64,000 bases of DNA from Cervus elaphus. Taxonomy: Eukaryota > Chordata > Mammalia > Artiodactyla > Cervidae. Below, in pieces: positions 22,601 to 52,624 of this stretch. The DNA lies in NCBI RefSeq assembly GCF_910594005.1, contig NC_057829.1:62045001-62109000 (forward strand), in the 5' to 3' direction. Numbering within the stretch: the stretch's first letter is position 1; each line of letters starts with the position of its first letter. The notes under the pieces are model-generated. The model was not told the origin of the DNA. It saw only the letters and a program-made list of their open reading frames with translations, and did not search any database. Both the position numbers and the translations under genes were made by a program.

Positions 22601-25557
22601 CGGGCTGGGATAAGCCCTGGTCTCAATCTGGGTGGATGATGGGGTCAGGCTGGGGCCCTGACTGTTTCTCTGGGGACAGTTCCGCCGGACTGCCCTGCAC
22701 CGAGCTTCCCTGGAGGGCCACATGGAGATCCTTGAGAAGCTTCTGGAGCGTGGGGCCACTGTGGATTTCCAGGACCGGGTGAGCAAGAGGGCAGGTGTTG
22801 GGTGAGGGGCAGGAGGTGGGTCCAGCACTAATAGACTCCCTGTCCCTGCAGACCTCCCACCTGGGACATAAACAAACTGCCTCCGGGGCCAGGCCCCACC
22901 GCTAGTGTGTTGTGTGAACTTGTGTGGGCACCACCTCCTCCCCAAGCCTTGTCTGTAAATCTGGCTTGGACTAATGGACCCCAAGGGTTCTCCGGCTCCA
23001 CTCCACCCACTGTCCAGCCACTGGAGTGTCACTGTCCTTCCTTGAACCCTTCCCCTGGATATCTCCCTGCCCTCTTGGGTGGGGTCATTTCCCCAAAGGC
23101 ACACTCTTCCTTGAAGCTTTGCAATGAGGCTCCACTCTTGCTTCCTAGCTGGACTGCACAGCCATGCACTGGGCCTGTCGTGGGGGCCACTTGGAGGTGG
23201 TGAGACTCCTGCAGAGCCGAGGAGCAGACACCAATGTGAGGGATAAGGTGAGGCAATAATGCTCACAGATGTTGGGGTGGCAGAGTGGAGGGGAAGGAAG
23301 CAGAGGGCAGAAAAGCAGAAAGCAGGTGGCTAGTGAGCTAGCCTGGTTTCTGGGGTGCCTCAGAGCCCACGGATAGGTCTTGCCATCAGTGTCAGATCGT
23401 TGGAGACCACCATCTGGGAATGGAAGCAGGAAGAGCAGAGGAAATACACTATCTTGGTGACTTTGGGACCATCCAAAAGATGCAGGATTTGTTCACCCAT
23501 GCAATCCTTCATTATCCTTCTATTTGTCTATCCATCCATCCATCCCTCCATTGATTCATTCATCTGTTCACTTTTTTATCCATTCACCATTTTTAATTCA
23601 CTCAATCCTTTGTATGTAACCTTGAACAGGTGATGGCCTCTGAGCCTCTGATGCTCATCTATGAAACATCTTTGCAGAGTTCTTGTATGTATTGGATGGG
23701 GAAATGTATGTCAAGTAATTATTTATTTAACATAAGACTGATGTTTTATAAGCTTTTGCTGTGTACATCACATAGTCATCTCTTGATAAATGGCATCTAT
23801 TATAATTATTTTCAAAGGGCAGAGGAGTGAGCAGTTGCTCACATCTGAGTGAGAGGGGAATCATAGAAGGCATCCCAGAGGAGGTGGCAGGTAATGCCTT
23901 AGAGTTAGATCATCAGATAGGATGATGGGAAATTAGAGTTCCCTCCCCTTCCTTGGGAGAAGGCTGGAGTTGACAGCCCCTCCACCCTCAGAGGCACCAG
24001 AGCCCAGGTCCCTTCAGCCAGCATTTTCTGCTTCCTCCCACCCAGCTGCTGAGCACCCCTCTGCATGTGGCAGTCCGGACGGGGCAGGTGGAGATCGTGG
24101 AACACTTTCTATCCCTGGGCCTGGACATCAATGCCAAAGACAGAGTGAGTGTCTGGGTTCCCTCCTGCCCAGCCCTGCTGCAGGGGTCTCCCTGTGCCCC
24201 CTGAGGGCTCCCACATGCTCCCGTGGACCATGCTGAGTGTCATACTGGCTCTAGGAAGGGGACAGCGCCCTGCATGATGCTGTGAGGCTCAATCGCTACA
24301 AAATCATCAAACTGCTACTCCTGCATGGGGCTGACATGATGAGCAAGAACCTGGTAAGTTCCCTCCTTCCCTGATTCAGTAAACAGGGTGCACTGGTCTC
24401 CCAGGCCCTGTGCCAGGCACTTGGAGGAAAGACGGAACTGAGCAAGACTTGGCTGGCCTGCTCTCGGGACACTATCACAGTGGAGGGCTTCTCTGGGCCC
24501 CTGGGGATTGGGGTCCACCCAGCTTCCCAACTCTCTATGCTTTTCTACATCCAGAAAATCTAAGTGCAGAAAACAGCCAGGAGGGTAAGAGGACCTCCCA
24601 AAGGCCCCCAGATAGAACACAGGGTGTCCTAAAGTCCAGGCTCAGGGAGGCCAGAGTTGTGGAAAAACAGAGCTGAAAGGAAGCTAAGCACTTGGTACAA
24701 TCATTCCTATCACCCTGTATTGGCTCCTGTGGTCCCCTAGTTTCTTTAGGATCCTATGTGCCCTCGTCCAAGGTCTTCTCTGGGGCCTAGAACAATCACA
24801 AAAGGGAGGAGAATTGAGTAAGGGGGCACTGTGACTCAAGAAAGGCTGGTAGGAGGCGGGGAGTGCAACATAAGGGTAGGAGATTAAGAGGTACCAACTA
24901 TTATATATAAAATAAGCTACAAGGATATTGTAAAACACAGGGAATATAACCAATATTTTATAATAATTATAAGTGGGGTATAACCTTTAAAATTGTGAAT
25001 CACGATATTGTACACCTGTAACTTATGTAATATTTTATATCAACTATACTTCATTTTTTTAAAGAAAATAAGCTAGCTGTATGAAAGAAAAGAGGAAGGT
25101 TGAGGGGGTAGCGGGAAAATCAGGAAGATGAGAGGACGGTGTAAATGAGGACTTAACCTGGGCATTACTCACATTTTGAAATGAAAATATTCTGTGGTGG
25201 AGGGAGTCCTGCGCATTATAGAATGTTTGAGCAGCATCCCTGGCCTCTACTCAAGATGCCAGAAGTACCCCCGACCCCCAAGTTGTCATAACCAAAGATG
25301 CCTCCAGACATTGCCAGTTGCTCCCAGCTGGAGGCCACTGGTATAGGTGAGGCACCTTCTGGGACAGACTTCTCAACAGTGACCAGATTTCCTCTTGGTT
25401 CCCGCAGGCAGGAAAGACCCCCACGGACCTGGTGCAACTGTGGCAAGCCGACACCCGGCACGCTCTGGAGAACCCTGAGCCGGGGTCAGAGCAGAATGGA
25501 CTGGAGGGGTCTGCTGAGAGTGGGCGGGAGACCCCCCAGCCTGTGGCAGCCGAGTAA
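16693..25557 (+). CDS. ANKRD2: ANKRD2, ankyrin repeat domain protein 2 (muscle ankyrin repeat protein Arpp)
   Basis: Nine coding exons: 16693-16767, 20374-20475, 21783-21941, 22050-22157, 22680-22778, 23149-23247, 24046-24144, 24255-24353 and 25408-25557. All are joined at codon boundaries and give 329 aa. Residues 1-59 are charged and coiled-coil-like (start MADSEEVQRATALIEERL). A basic nuclear localisation stretch RKKRKQKKR lies at 88-96, followed by a Pro/Glu-rich segment at 104-112. The ankyrin region runs from 113 to 280, with exons 5-8 each coding exactly 33 residues. The tail (281-329) starts AGKTPTDLVQLW. The family (MARP, with ANKRD1 and ANKRD23) shuttles between sarcomere I-band/titin and nucleus in stretched muscle. 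I chose ATG 16693 because it has a strong context (caccATGg) and lies just after the TATA box; an upstream ATG at 16608 is out of frame. The frame has no breaks. Confidence 0.97.
17935..17967 (+). repeat. (TG)n(CG)n microsatellite
   Basis: A TG run followed by a short gcgcgcgc run, abutting the 3' end of the reverse-oriented Bov-tA, a common position for simple repeats seeded by SINE tails. Confidence 0.9.
17968..18136 (-). mobile_element. Bov-tA SINE, reverse, head missing
   Basis: Plus strand reads 'cagtcatgtctgactctttg', 'ccatggactgtagcccgcc' and 'gattt'-less head ending at 'ctccagcgtctcctac', so the 5' tRNA head is truncated. Confidence 0.85.
19568..19781 (+). mobile_element. Bov-tA SINE with target-site duplication
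   Basis: Starts 'ggcttccctggtggctcaga' and ends 'gacatgactgagcgactaac'. The flanks 'aggttaacactt' and 'aggttaatactt' are a one-mismatch target-site duplication. Confidence 0.9.
20476..21782 (+). other. ANKRD2: ANKRD2 intron 2
   Basis: Donor gtaagt, acceptor ccccctgcag. The first half contains an LTR-like element (20640-21085); the rest is unique sequence with a G-rich patch at about 21090-21118. Confidence 0.8.
20640..21085 (+). mobile_element. Probable endogenous-retrovirus solo LTR
   Basis: The sequence has LTR-like organisation: a TATA box TATAAAA at 20946-20952 preceded by a structured upstream part, then 'gaaattaaatttgtttctcc' as a polyadenylation-like segment, then 'caatttaactattaggccagc' and 'gaagaacttagaag', which resemble the 3' end of mammalian ERV LTRs. 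No internal gag or pol sequence is adjacent, so this would be a solo LTR. The family is not identified; edges approximate. Confidence 0.5.
22158..22679 (+). other. ANKRD2: ANKRD2 intron 4
   Basis: Donor gtgatg, acceptor tggggacag. Unique sequence without recognised repeats. The neighbouring introns 22779-23148 (intron 5) and 23248-24045 (intron 6) are also unique, except for a TCCA-type simple repeat at 23526-23560. Confidence 0.75.
23526..23560 (+). repeat. (TCCA)n simple repeat
   Basis: Repeated 'atcc' units followed by degenerate 'attcattc' units inside ANKRD2 intron 6. Confidence 0.8.
24875..25058 (+). mobile_element. L1 3'-end fragment
   Basis: Shows the L1 3' UTR signature 'acaaggatattgtaaaacac', 'caatattttataataattat', 'gtgaatcacgatattgtaca' and 'caactatacttcat'. 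Sense strand, 5' truncated. Confidence 0.8.
25170..25350. mobile_element. MER5A-type hAT-Charlie DNA transposon remnant
   Basis: Contains 'gtcctgcgcattatagaatg', 'agcatccctggcctctac', 'gatgcctccagacattgcca' and 'ggccactgg' in the order of MER5A. Non-autonomous and ancient. Confidence 0.75.
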
Positions 25558-25686
25558 ACGCCTGTCCTGGCCTACCAGGTGCCTGGCCAGTCCCCTGCAT
25601 ACAGCCCGAGGGTCATAGGAATGGCCCGCAGAGCTGAGGATACCATTCCTCTTGCATACACCCCAGGAGCACCCACAAGCTACTGC

Positions 25687-25692
25687 AATAAA
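25687..25692 (+). terminator. ANKRD2: ANKRD2 poly(A) signal
   Basis: AATAAA 130 bases after the ANKRD2 stop, giving a very short 3' UTR. The signal runs directly into a genomic A-tract, so oligo(dT)-primed cDNA ends here need care. Confidence 0.75.
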
Positions 25693-25711
25693 AAAAAAAA
25701 AAAAAGAATCA

Positions 25712-26422
25712 TTTTTGCTATGTGTGATGTTTGTTCTATTTGTGCCTGAAATATTTAGGAATGAAGGGAGACTGGGAGCAAGGACGGGCGCAGGTGAGGG
25801 GGCACTTGGGAGCCTTTCCGCCCTCCCTGAGCCAGCTCTGCTAGTTTTCCTGCCCGAGGCCTCGCCTTGCCGCTTCCCTCTCACCCCACTTCCTAAGACC
25901 CAGCGTGGATCAGCTTCGCAGTGCACTCTTCCTGGGGCCCCCTCCTGGTGACAGCTTTCCAGTGGGGCGGTGTATGCCCAGAGCAGGCTGTCATGTGGCA
26001 GGCTCAGGAGGAGCTTGGCAGGGGAGTGGGGCAGTCAAGGGGCGGCACATCCCAGGCAGCTTCTTACCCCGCTGGCGGCACCTCCCACAGGGCCGGGCCT
26101 GCTCAGTCGGTCAGCTCAGCCAACCTCGCAACTGCCAAGCAGAAGACAGGAAGCCAGCCTGGCTCCTGGCTTTGGGGCTGGGAACTGTGGGAGGAGGGCC
26201 CAGGCCCCACTGGAGGCAACCTTTAGTATCAAGACCCCAGGAACCAATCCTCTGTCTGGAAAGAGGGACACAGGCTTGTGGCATTTCTCCAGAGGCTCTC
26301 TAGGGGGAGGGAGGACCTCCCTGGAACCATAGGCCTAGCCTCTGACCCTGGAAACACCCAGCTTGGGCCTGCCTGAGGGCCAACAAGTCAGGGCAGGGGG
26401 CAGCAAATTTTTAACTTGGAAC
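25712..26422. other. ANKRD2-HOGA1 intergenic region / HOGA1 upstream
   Basis: About 0.7 kb of GC-rich unique sequence with no recognised repeat and no supported gene. It should contain the HOGA1 proximal promoter; an HNF1-like site starts at 26423 and no clear TATA box is seen next to it. Confidence 0.6.
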
Positions 26423-26435
26423 GTTGATCATTAAC
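26423..26435 (+). promoter_or_regulatory. HOGA1: HNF1-type palindrome upstream of HOGA1
   Basis: GTTGATCATTAAC matches the HNF1 consensus GTTAATNATTAAC with one difference. It lies 74 bases before the HOGA1 ATG. HOGA1 is mainly a liver and kidney enzyme, tissues where HNF1A/HNF1B are active. The match is seen; occupancy is inferred. Confidence 0.6.
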
Positions 26436-26508
26436 AGGGGTAGGAAAGAGTCCAAACTCAGCATTCCTTGAGGGCAGAGACCAGCTCAATCTCGAGCCTC
26501 CTGTGGAG

Positions 26509-47925
<21,417 letters not shown>

Positions 47926-48699
47926 GCGCCGGACTGCCGGACCACGCCCACCTCAGCCTCCCGCCGGGTGGCGGCGGCCTGAAGGAAACGTGGGGAAGAC
48001 GAGGGCTCAGGGCTCGAGGCTCCTCTTCTTACTTCAGTCCTCCAGGTAGACTTTCTCCAGGCACTACCAGGCATGCTCATTTCCTGTCCTCCCAGCCCCA
48101 TGATCTCTGATCTCTGGGTATTTGTATCCTGAACTCTGGGTCTTTAGAGACCTTCAGTGTAGGAAGGAACATGACTTATTTATCTCTCTACTGTGCTTTT
48201 CTGTCCCCTGAGACCCGTGAACCAGGAGTCAGACGGGAAGGGTGTCGGGCACAGAAAGGCTATGTTTTAATGGCAGGAAGACTGCTTAGGCTTGAGGGTA
48301 CAAACCTGTGTCCAGCACAGCGCAGCAGGAAGCTGGTGTAATTCTAAGAGCCCTAGTTCTGACTCCTTCCAGGAGAAGCGGTAGGTTGGAAAATCTGATC
48401 AGAAGGCTGTCACTGGTCTTTGACAGTCCCCCAAGCTACACTGTAGTCCTTTCCTAAATCTATTTTGATTCATCTCATATTGTCTCTAGCCTTGATCCCA
48501 GCCATCAGATGTACCAGTGAGACAGCCCAGTGACTTAACCAGAATTGGTAAACAATGACACCTGGTGGATAAATGTGACATTCTAGAAGGCTATGCTAGC
48601 CAACCCAGGTCTGAAACATTAAGAACGGGGACTTGACCTGAGAAAAGACCATCTTCTTGCCTATACACACTCTGCTTTTATTATTAAGAACAGTTACTT

Positions 48700-48721
48700 T
48701 GTTATTGCAATAAAGTTTAAT
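48700..48721 (+). repeat. Target-site duplication copy 1, containing a poly(A) signal
   Basis: Identical over 22 bases to 50155-50176. It includes AATAAA at 48709-48714 and marks the left edge of the L1 insertion. Confidence 0.9.
48709..48714 (+). terminator. HOGA1: Probable HOGA1 poly(A) signal (copy 1)
   Basis: First AATAAA after the HOGA1 stop, 784 bases downstream. The L1 insertion begins 8 bases later, so the sequence after the signal is no longer the ancestral one. A second copy stands at 50164-50169 as part of the target-site duplication. Confidence 0.65.
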
Positions 48722-50154
48722 TAAAAAAAAAAGTAAAAATATATCTAGGAATTTCTCTGGAGCTGTTGCGGTCAGTGTGGGTTCGGTTCGGTTTCAGATA
48801 GCTCCTCGTTCCAGCTTACACGTCTCGATATCTATAGGCCCCTTCCGGTGTAGTCAGTGTTACCCACAGGGATTTTAATCTGTTGCACTGGTCCCTTCTG
48901 AAGCGGTTCCCTTTGTTTATTTGGCTTCTGTTTGCCGGTCTCTTCGGTGTCTAATTTCCACCCTGACACAGGCGGGTGGAGGTGGACTCTTGTTTAGGTT
49001 CGCTTGTTGAGTCCTGCTGCGGGGAGGGAGGGGCACTGCAGACAGATAGCGCTGGCCTGTGTGGGGAGCACTCGCAGTGTTCCAGCCACACTGGGTTTGC
49101 CCCCGCTCACGGGTGTGTGCTCTCCCCATCTACACTGCTCAGGCTCCCGGCTGCTCTGTTTGGAGCGGGCCCTGCATTGCGTGCGGTTCCAGTTTTCGGG
49201 TATTCTACAAAAGCACGGACTCGGTTGGGCCTGCGTTTTGTGCCTTCCCCGCCTGAGCAGCTCAGGCGGCCAGGAGCTTGACTGGCGCGCTCTCCCCGGC
49301 GCGGTGCGCCTTCTCCCCTCCGTGGTCCCAGCCTCAGTTTCCGCGTGCCAGTCGGGTGCGTGCCCCTTGTGTCTAGCCACGACCCTCCCTGTGGATGTCG
49401 ACCATCCAGAATCTCAGGAAGTCTTTGGTTAGAAACTGGGAGCCTGTTTGCCGTTTGGTAGGGGGTGCCATCTCTGGGGCCGCGTTTGCCCCTTTCCCCT
49501 CCCCACTGCTTCCTGCCTCTGGTGGGGGATGCGCCGGCTAGCTCTTCTCTGGACTTGCTCAGTCCCTTTGTTCTGCCAACAGCTGGCAGTGTGATCGGGC
49601 CGGTTAATTTTCTCTCTCTCGCTTGCTATGCCACAGTTTAAGTTGCTATCTCATGTTAGCTCCCTCCGATTGCCCTCAGGGCATTCAGGCCCGGTCCTTA
49701 CCCTAAGCAATGCCGCCCGCTCCTCTCCGTTCTGCCCCCACTTGTGGTGGCGGATGCTGGCGTCTGGGGTACTTTTCTGCTGGGAGTTGCTTTTAGGCAT
49801 GTAATCTGTGGGTTTTATTTATTTTTCCTCCCAGTTAGGTTGCCCTCCAAGATTCGAAAACTTCCCCCAGACCCGCCAGTGAGAGGGTTTCCTGGTGTTT
49901 AGAAACTTCCTCTATTACGACTCCCTTCCCGGGACAGGTCTCCATCCCTAACTCTTTTGTCTCTCTTTTTATCTTTTATATTTTGTCCTACCTCCTTTCG
50001 AAGACGATGGGCTGCTTTTCTGGGCGCCTGTCTTCTGCTAGCAGTCAGAAATTGTTTTGTGAAGTTTGCTCAGTGTTCAAATGTTCTTTCGTTGAATTTG
50101 TAGGGGAGAAAGTGGTCTCCCCGTCCTATTCCTCTGCCATCTTAGCTCCTCCCC
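48722..50154 (-). mobile_element. Bovine-type L1 5' UTR fragment with target-site duplication
   Basis: The right edge reads, on the plus strand, 'tctgccatcttagctcctcc', the reverse complement of the 5' start of bovine L1. The element runs back through CpG-rich 5' UTR sequence to a T-run (A-run on the plus strand) at its HOGA1 side. No ORF1, ORF2 or L1 3' end is present. It is flanked by a perfect 22-base duplication (48700-48721 and 50155-50176). Confidence 0.85.
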
Positions 50155-50176
50155 TGTTATTGCAATAAAGTTTAAT
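50155..50176 (+). repeat. Target-site duplication copy 2, containing a second AATAAA
   Basis: Right-hand copy of the 22-base duplication; AATAAA at 50164-50169. The sequence after it should be the original downstream flank of the HOGA1 poly(A) site. Confidence 0.9.
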
Positions 50177-51476
50177 AAGTTAAATTGGCATGACTATGTA
50201 CAGACTAACACTCCACTGTTACACAGATCTTAGGTTTCCTGCTCAGATATCAAGACCTTCCTAGAGGCAATTTAGCTCCAAATGTCTGCTTTTTCCCAGC
50301 TCTGAGAGAGGCTTTAAGAATACTGAACAAACATAAGCATTCGATTATTGGTGTCCTAGGGAAAAAGCTTGTTGAAGTTTTCCATGGGAGAGGTAAGAGG
50401 CAAAACATTTCAAGTGAGATATTTAGAAACACCTAGCATATTAATTTAAAAGGCTGCTTTTATGGAGAAGGAAATGGCAACCCACTCCAGTACTCTTGCC
50501 TGGAAAATCCCATGGATGGAGAAGCCTGATGGGCTACAGTTCATGGGGTCACAAAGAGTCAGACACGACTGAGTGACTTCACTTTCACTTTTCTCTGAAA
50601 TGTTTAACCTTATTCAGTGATAATCTGACTAGTGGCAGGAAACCTGAGATGAATTTTTAAAAAAACCACTCTGGTTAAAAAGAAAGGTAAACGAATCCTT
50701 GTTTAGGGCAAGGACTACAGGACAGAATATAAAGGGTATCAGTCTTCAACAGAAACTGGGCATCTGGCTGACACTTAGAAGCTTGGGGCTTGGCATCTGG
50801 GCTCTTCTCATAGTTGACTTCTAGAGGATCTGGACTGAGGAGAATCAGGTTCAGGAACCGGGCAAAAAGTTAGGGCTAGGGAGACAGGCTGGTGCACTGG
50901 TAAAGAGCTCAGCCTCTGGGCTTAAACTGACTGAGCTTAAGTTCTTGGATCTGTAGATGCCTTAGTGTCAGCAGGATCCTAGAAGACTATGTAAATACCC
51001 TGAACCTCATCGGTGATAGCAGGATAATGATGGTACCTTCCTCTCAGGACTTATAAGATCGTGCATGTGAAAGGGTTGGCGTGGCAGGTGATTGTGCAAA
51101 GAGTTGCCCGAGATAACCAGCAGGTGGGACAATAACCTGTCTCAGGACTTGGGCACCCTGACGTTCAAGATGAGTACAGTGGGGAAAGTGCTTTGGAGCC
51201 AGAAAGTCCCAGATACAAATCCTACCCAGCTCTGCTACTCACTAGTTAGGGCAACCTCAGCCTGTCTGCTGTTGTTGTTTGTTTGTGTTTTCTTTTTTTA
51301 AATTCTGCCTATACCTACCTTGCAGAATTAGATGCTATTTCATAGTAAAGTGTGCAACCCTCAGTTTTCAACCCTCATCTATGACTAACTTTTAGAAACA
51401 GCAAATGGGCCAATATCCATGCAGATGTAGAGCAAGAGAGTCAGGAAAACCAAGTATAGGCAGTTCTGGTGATTTG
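50177..51476. other. HOGA1-MORN4 convergent intergenic region
   Basis: Contains a Bov-tA tail fragment (50463-50593) and a MIR-like remnant at about 50895-51075. No gene is visible. Confidence 0.7.
50463..50593 (+). mobile_element. Bov-tA SINE, 5' truncated
   Basis: Starts inside the element at 'ggagaaggaaatggcaaccc' and ends 'cacgactgagtgacttcact'. Confidence 0.9.
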
Positions 51477-51482
51477 TTTATT
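51477..51482 (-). terminator. MORN4: Candidate MORN4 poly(A) signal
   Basis: TTTATT on the plus strand is AATAAA for MORN4. It lies about 1.14 kb after the MORN4 stop and would give a 3' UTR of that size (51470 to 52624). I saw no better-placed signal, but transcript ends were not tested. Confidence 0.55.
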
Positions 51483-52624
51483 CCTCATATACTTGTTTCC
51501 ACAGTATAATGCAGAGAATAAATAGAGGCACACAACTATCAATTCCACCACAATCTGCTGTTGAGGAGACATTCAGTGTGAGGATAAGGGGCTGGGGATG
51601 GGGTGGGGCATTTTGGGATCCCAGGGTAACTGGAGGCCTCTGTGACGAATTGTGCAGGAGTCCAATCAATCCAGATCTGATCCCTAGGCCTGATGGCCAA
51701 GGCTCATGGTGGAAAAGTTACCATGAACCAAATGATCTTTGAGTTCATTGCCTTCCCAAGATGGGTCAAATTCTAACTGAACCCCAAGGGGTTGAGGTGG
51801 GTCTGACCCACTGGTCCACTGGAAAGGAGCTGTGTCAGCCCAAGCCATCCTTGAGGATTCAGTTCACTCCATGACAAGGCCTGATGCGACCCAGAGATGT
51901 CTGTCCTTGACCTGGAGTAAGTAATAATTACAAGCTATAAGATGACTGTTTACATCAGTTTCTTTCTGACTAAAAGGATCCTTTCCCATGGCGAAGGAAG
52001 GAGCAAGGGGCACAGATTACCTGCTGGAACTCAGGGAAGGAAGATAGCTTGTAAGGTCAAGGGAGAGGAAAACAGTACTTCACTGAAACCTTCACAGGGG
52101 CAACAGGCAGACACAGGACCAGGCTGGTCAGGCAAAGCGGAAGGCCCGGGGCCATGATGCCCACCAGGAATGCAGGACAACATACAGAAAAGCTCTGGTC
52201 TTGACTTTCACGGGACCGCTATACTGTCGAGGCCACCCCTATTGTTTTCCTCATTTCTCACAGAGCACTGAGCACTTGGCCCTCATCTGGGGCTGGGATC
52301 ACCTGCACCAAACAGAGGCAGAAGGAAGAGATTCTGCATCACTTGGCAGAAAATTAAGTAGAAAGGTGGCAGCCGGTCTGCACCAGGTGATCGACGGTGT
52401 TAGGGACAGAGTACCAATGAACAAGAGAAGGGAAGGACACGCTGGGTGACCACTGCTGCAGTGGCCTGAGCCTCAGACCGTCTGTGACCAAAGCCCTGTC
52501 TTGCAGGTGACAGGCCCCTCCCGGGGCTTCTGCTCCACGGTCATTTTTGTCTCCTCTCACGTTGGGTTCATTTTTCCACCCTCAGGGGGTGGCGGGCATT
52601 GCTGTCAGCCGGGCACAGCCCCCG

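Larger units (their letters stand above)
24354..25407 (+). other. ANKRD2: ANKRD2 intron 8
   Basis: Donor gtaagt, acceptor ttcccgcag. It contains an L1 3' end (24875-25058) and a MER5A-like element (25170-25350) that stops about 57 bases before exon 9. Confidence 0.8.

Noticed and set aside
22409..23266. A 285-codon minus-strand open frame
   Set aside because: It crosses ANKRD2 exons 5 and 6 and their introns in antisense, with no recognisable domain or plausible start.
48976..49432. Open frames in the CpG-rich block at 49 kb, which first looked like a CpG-island gene
   Set aside because: The block is L1 5' UTR flanked by a target-site duplication; no protein family is recognisable.
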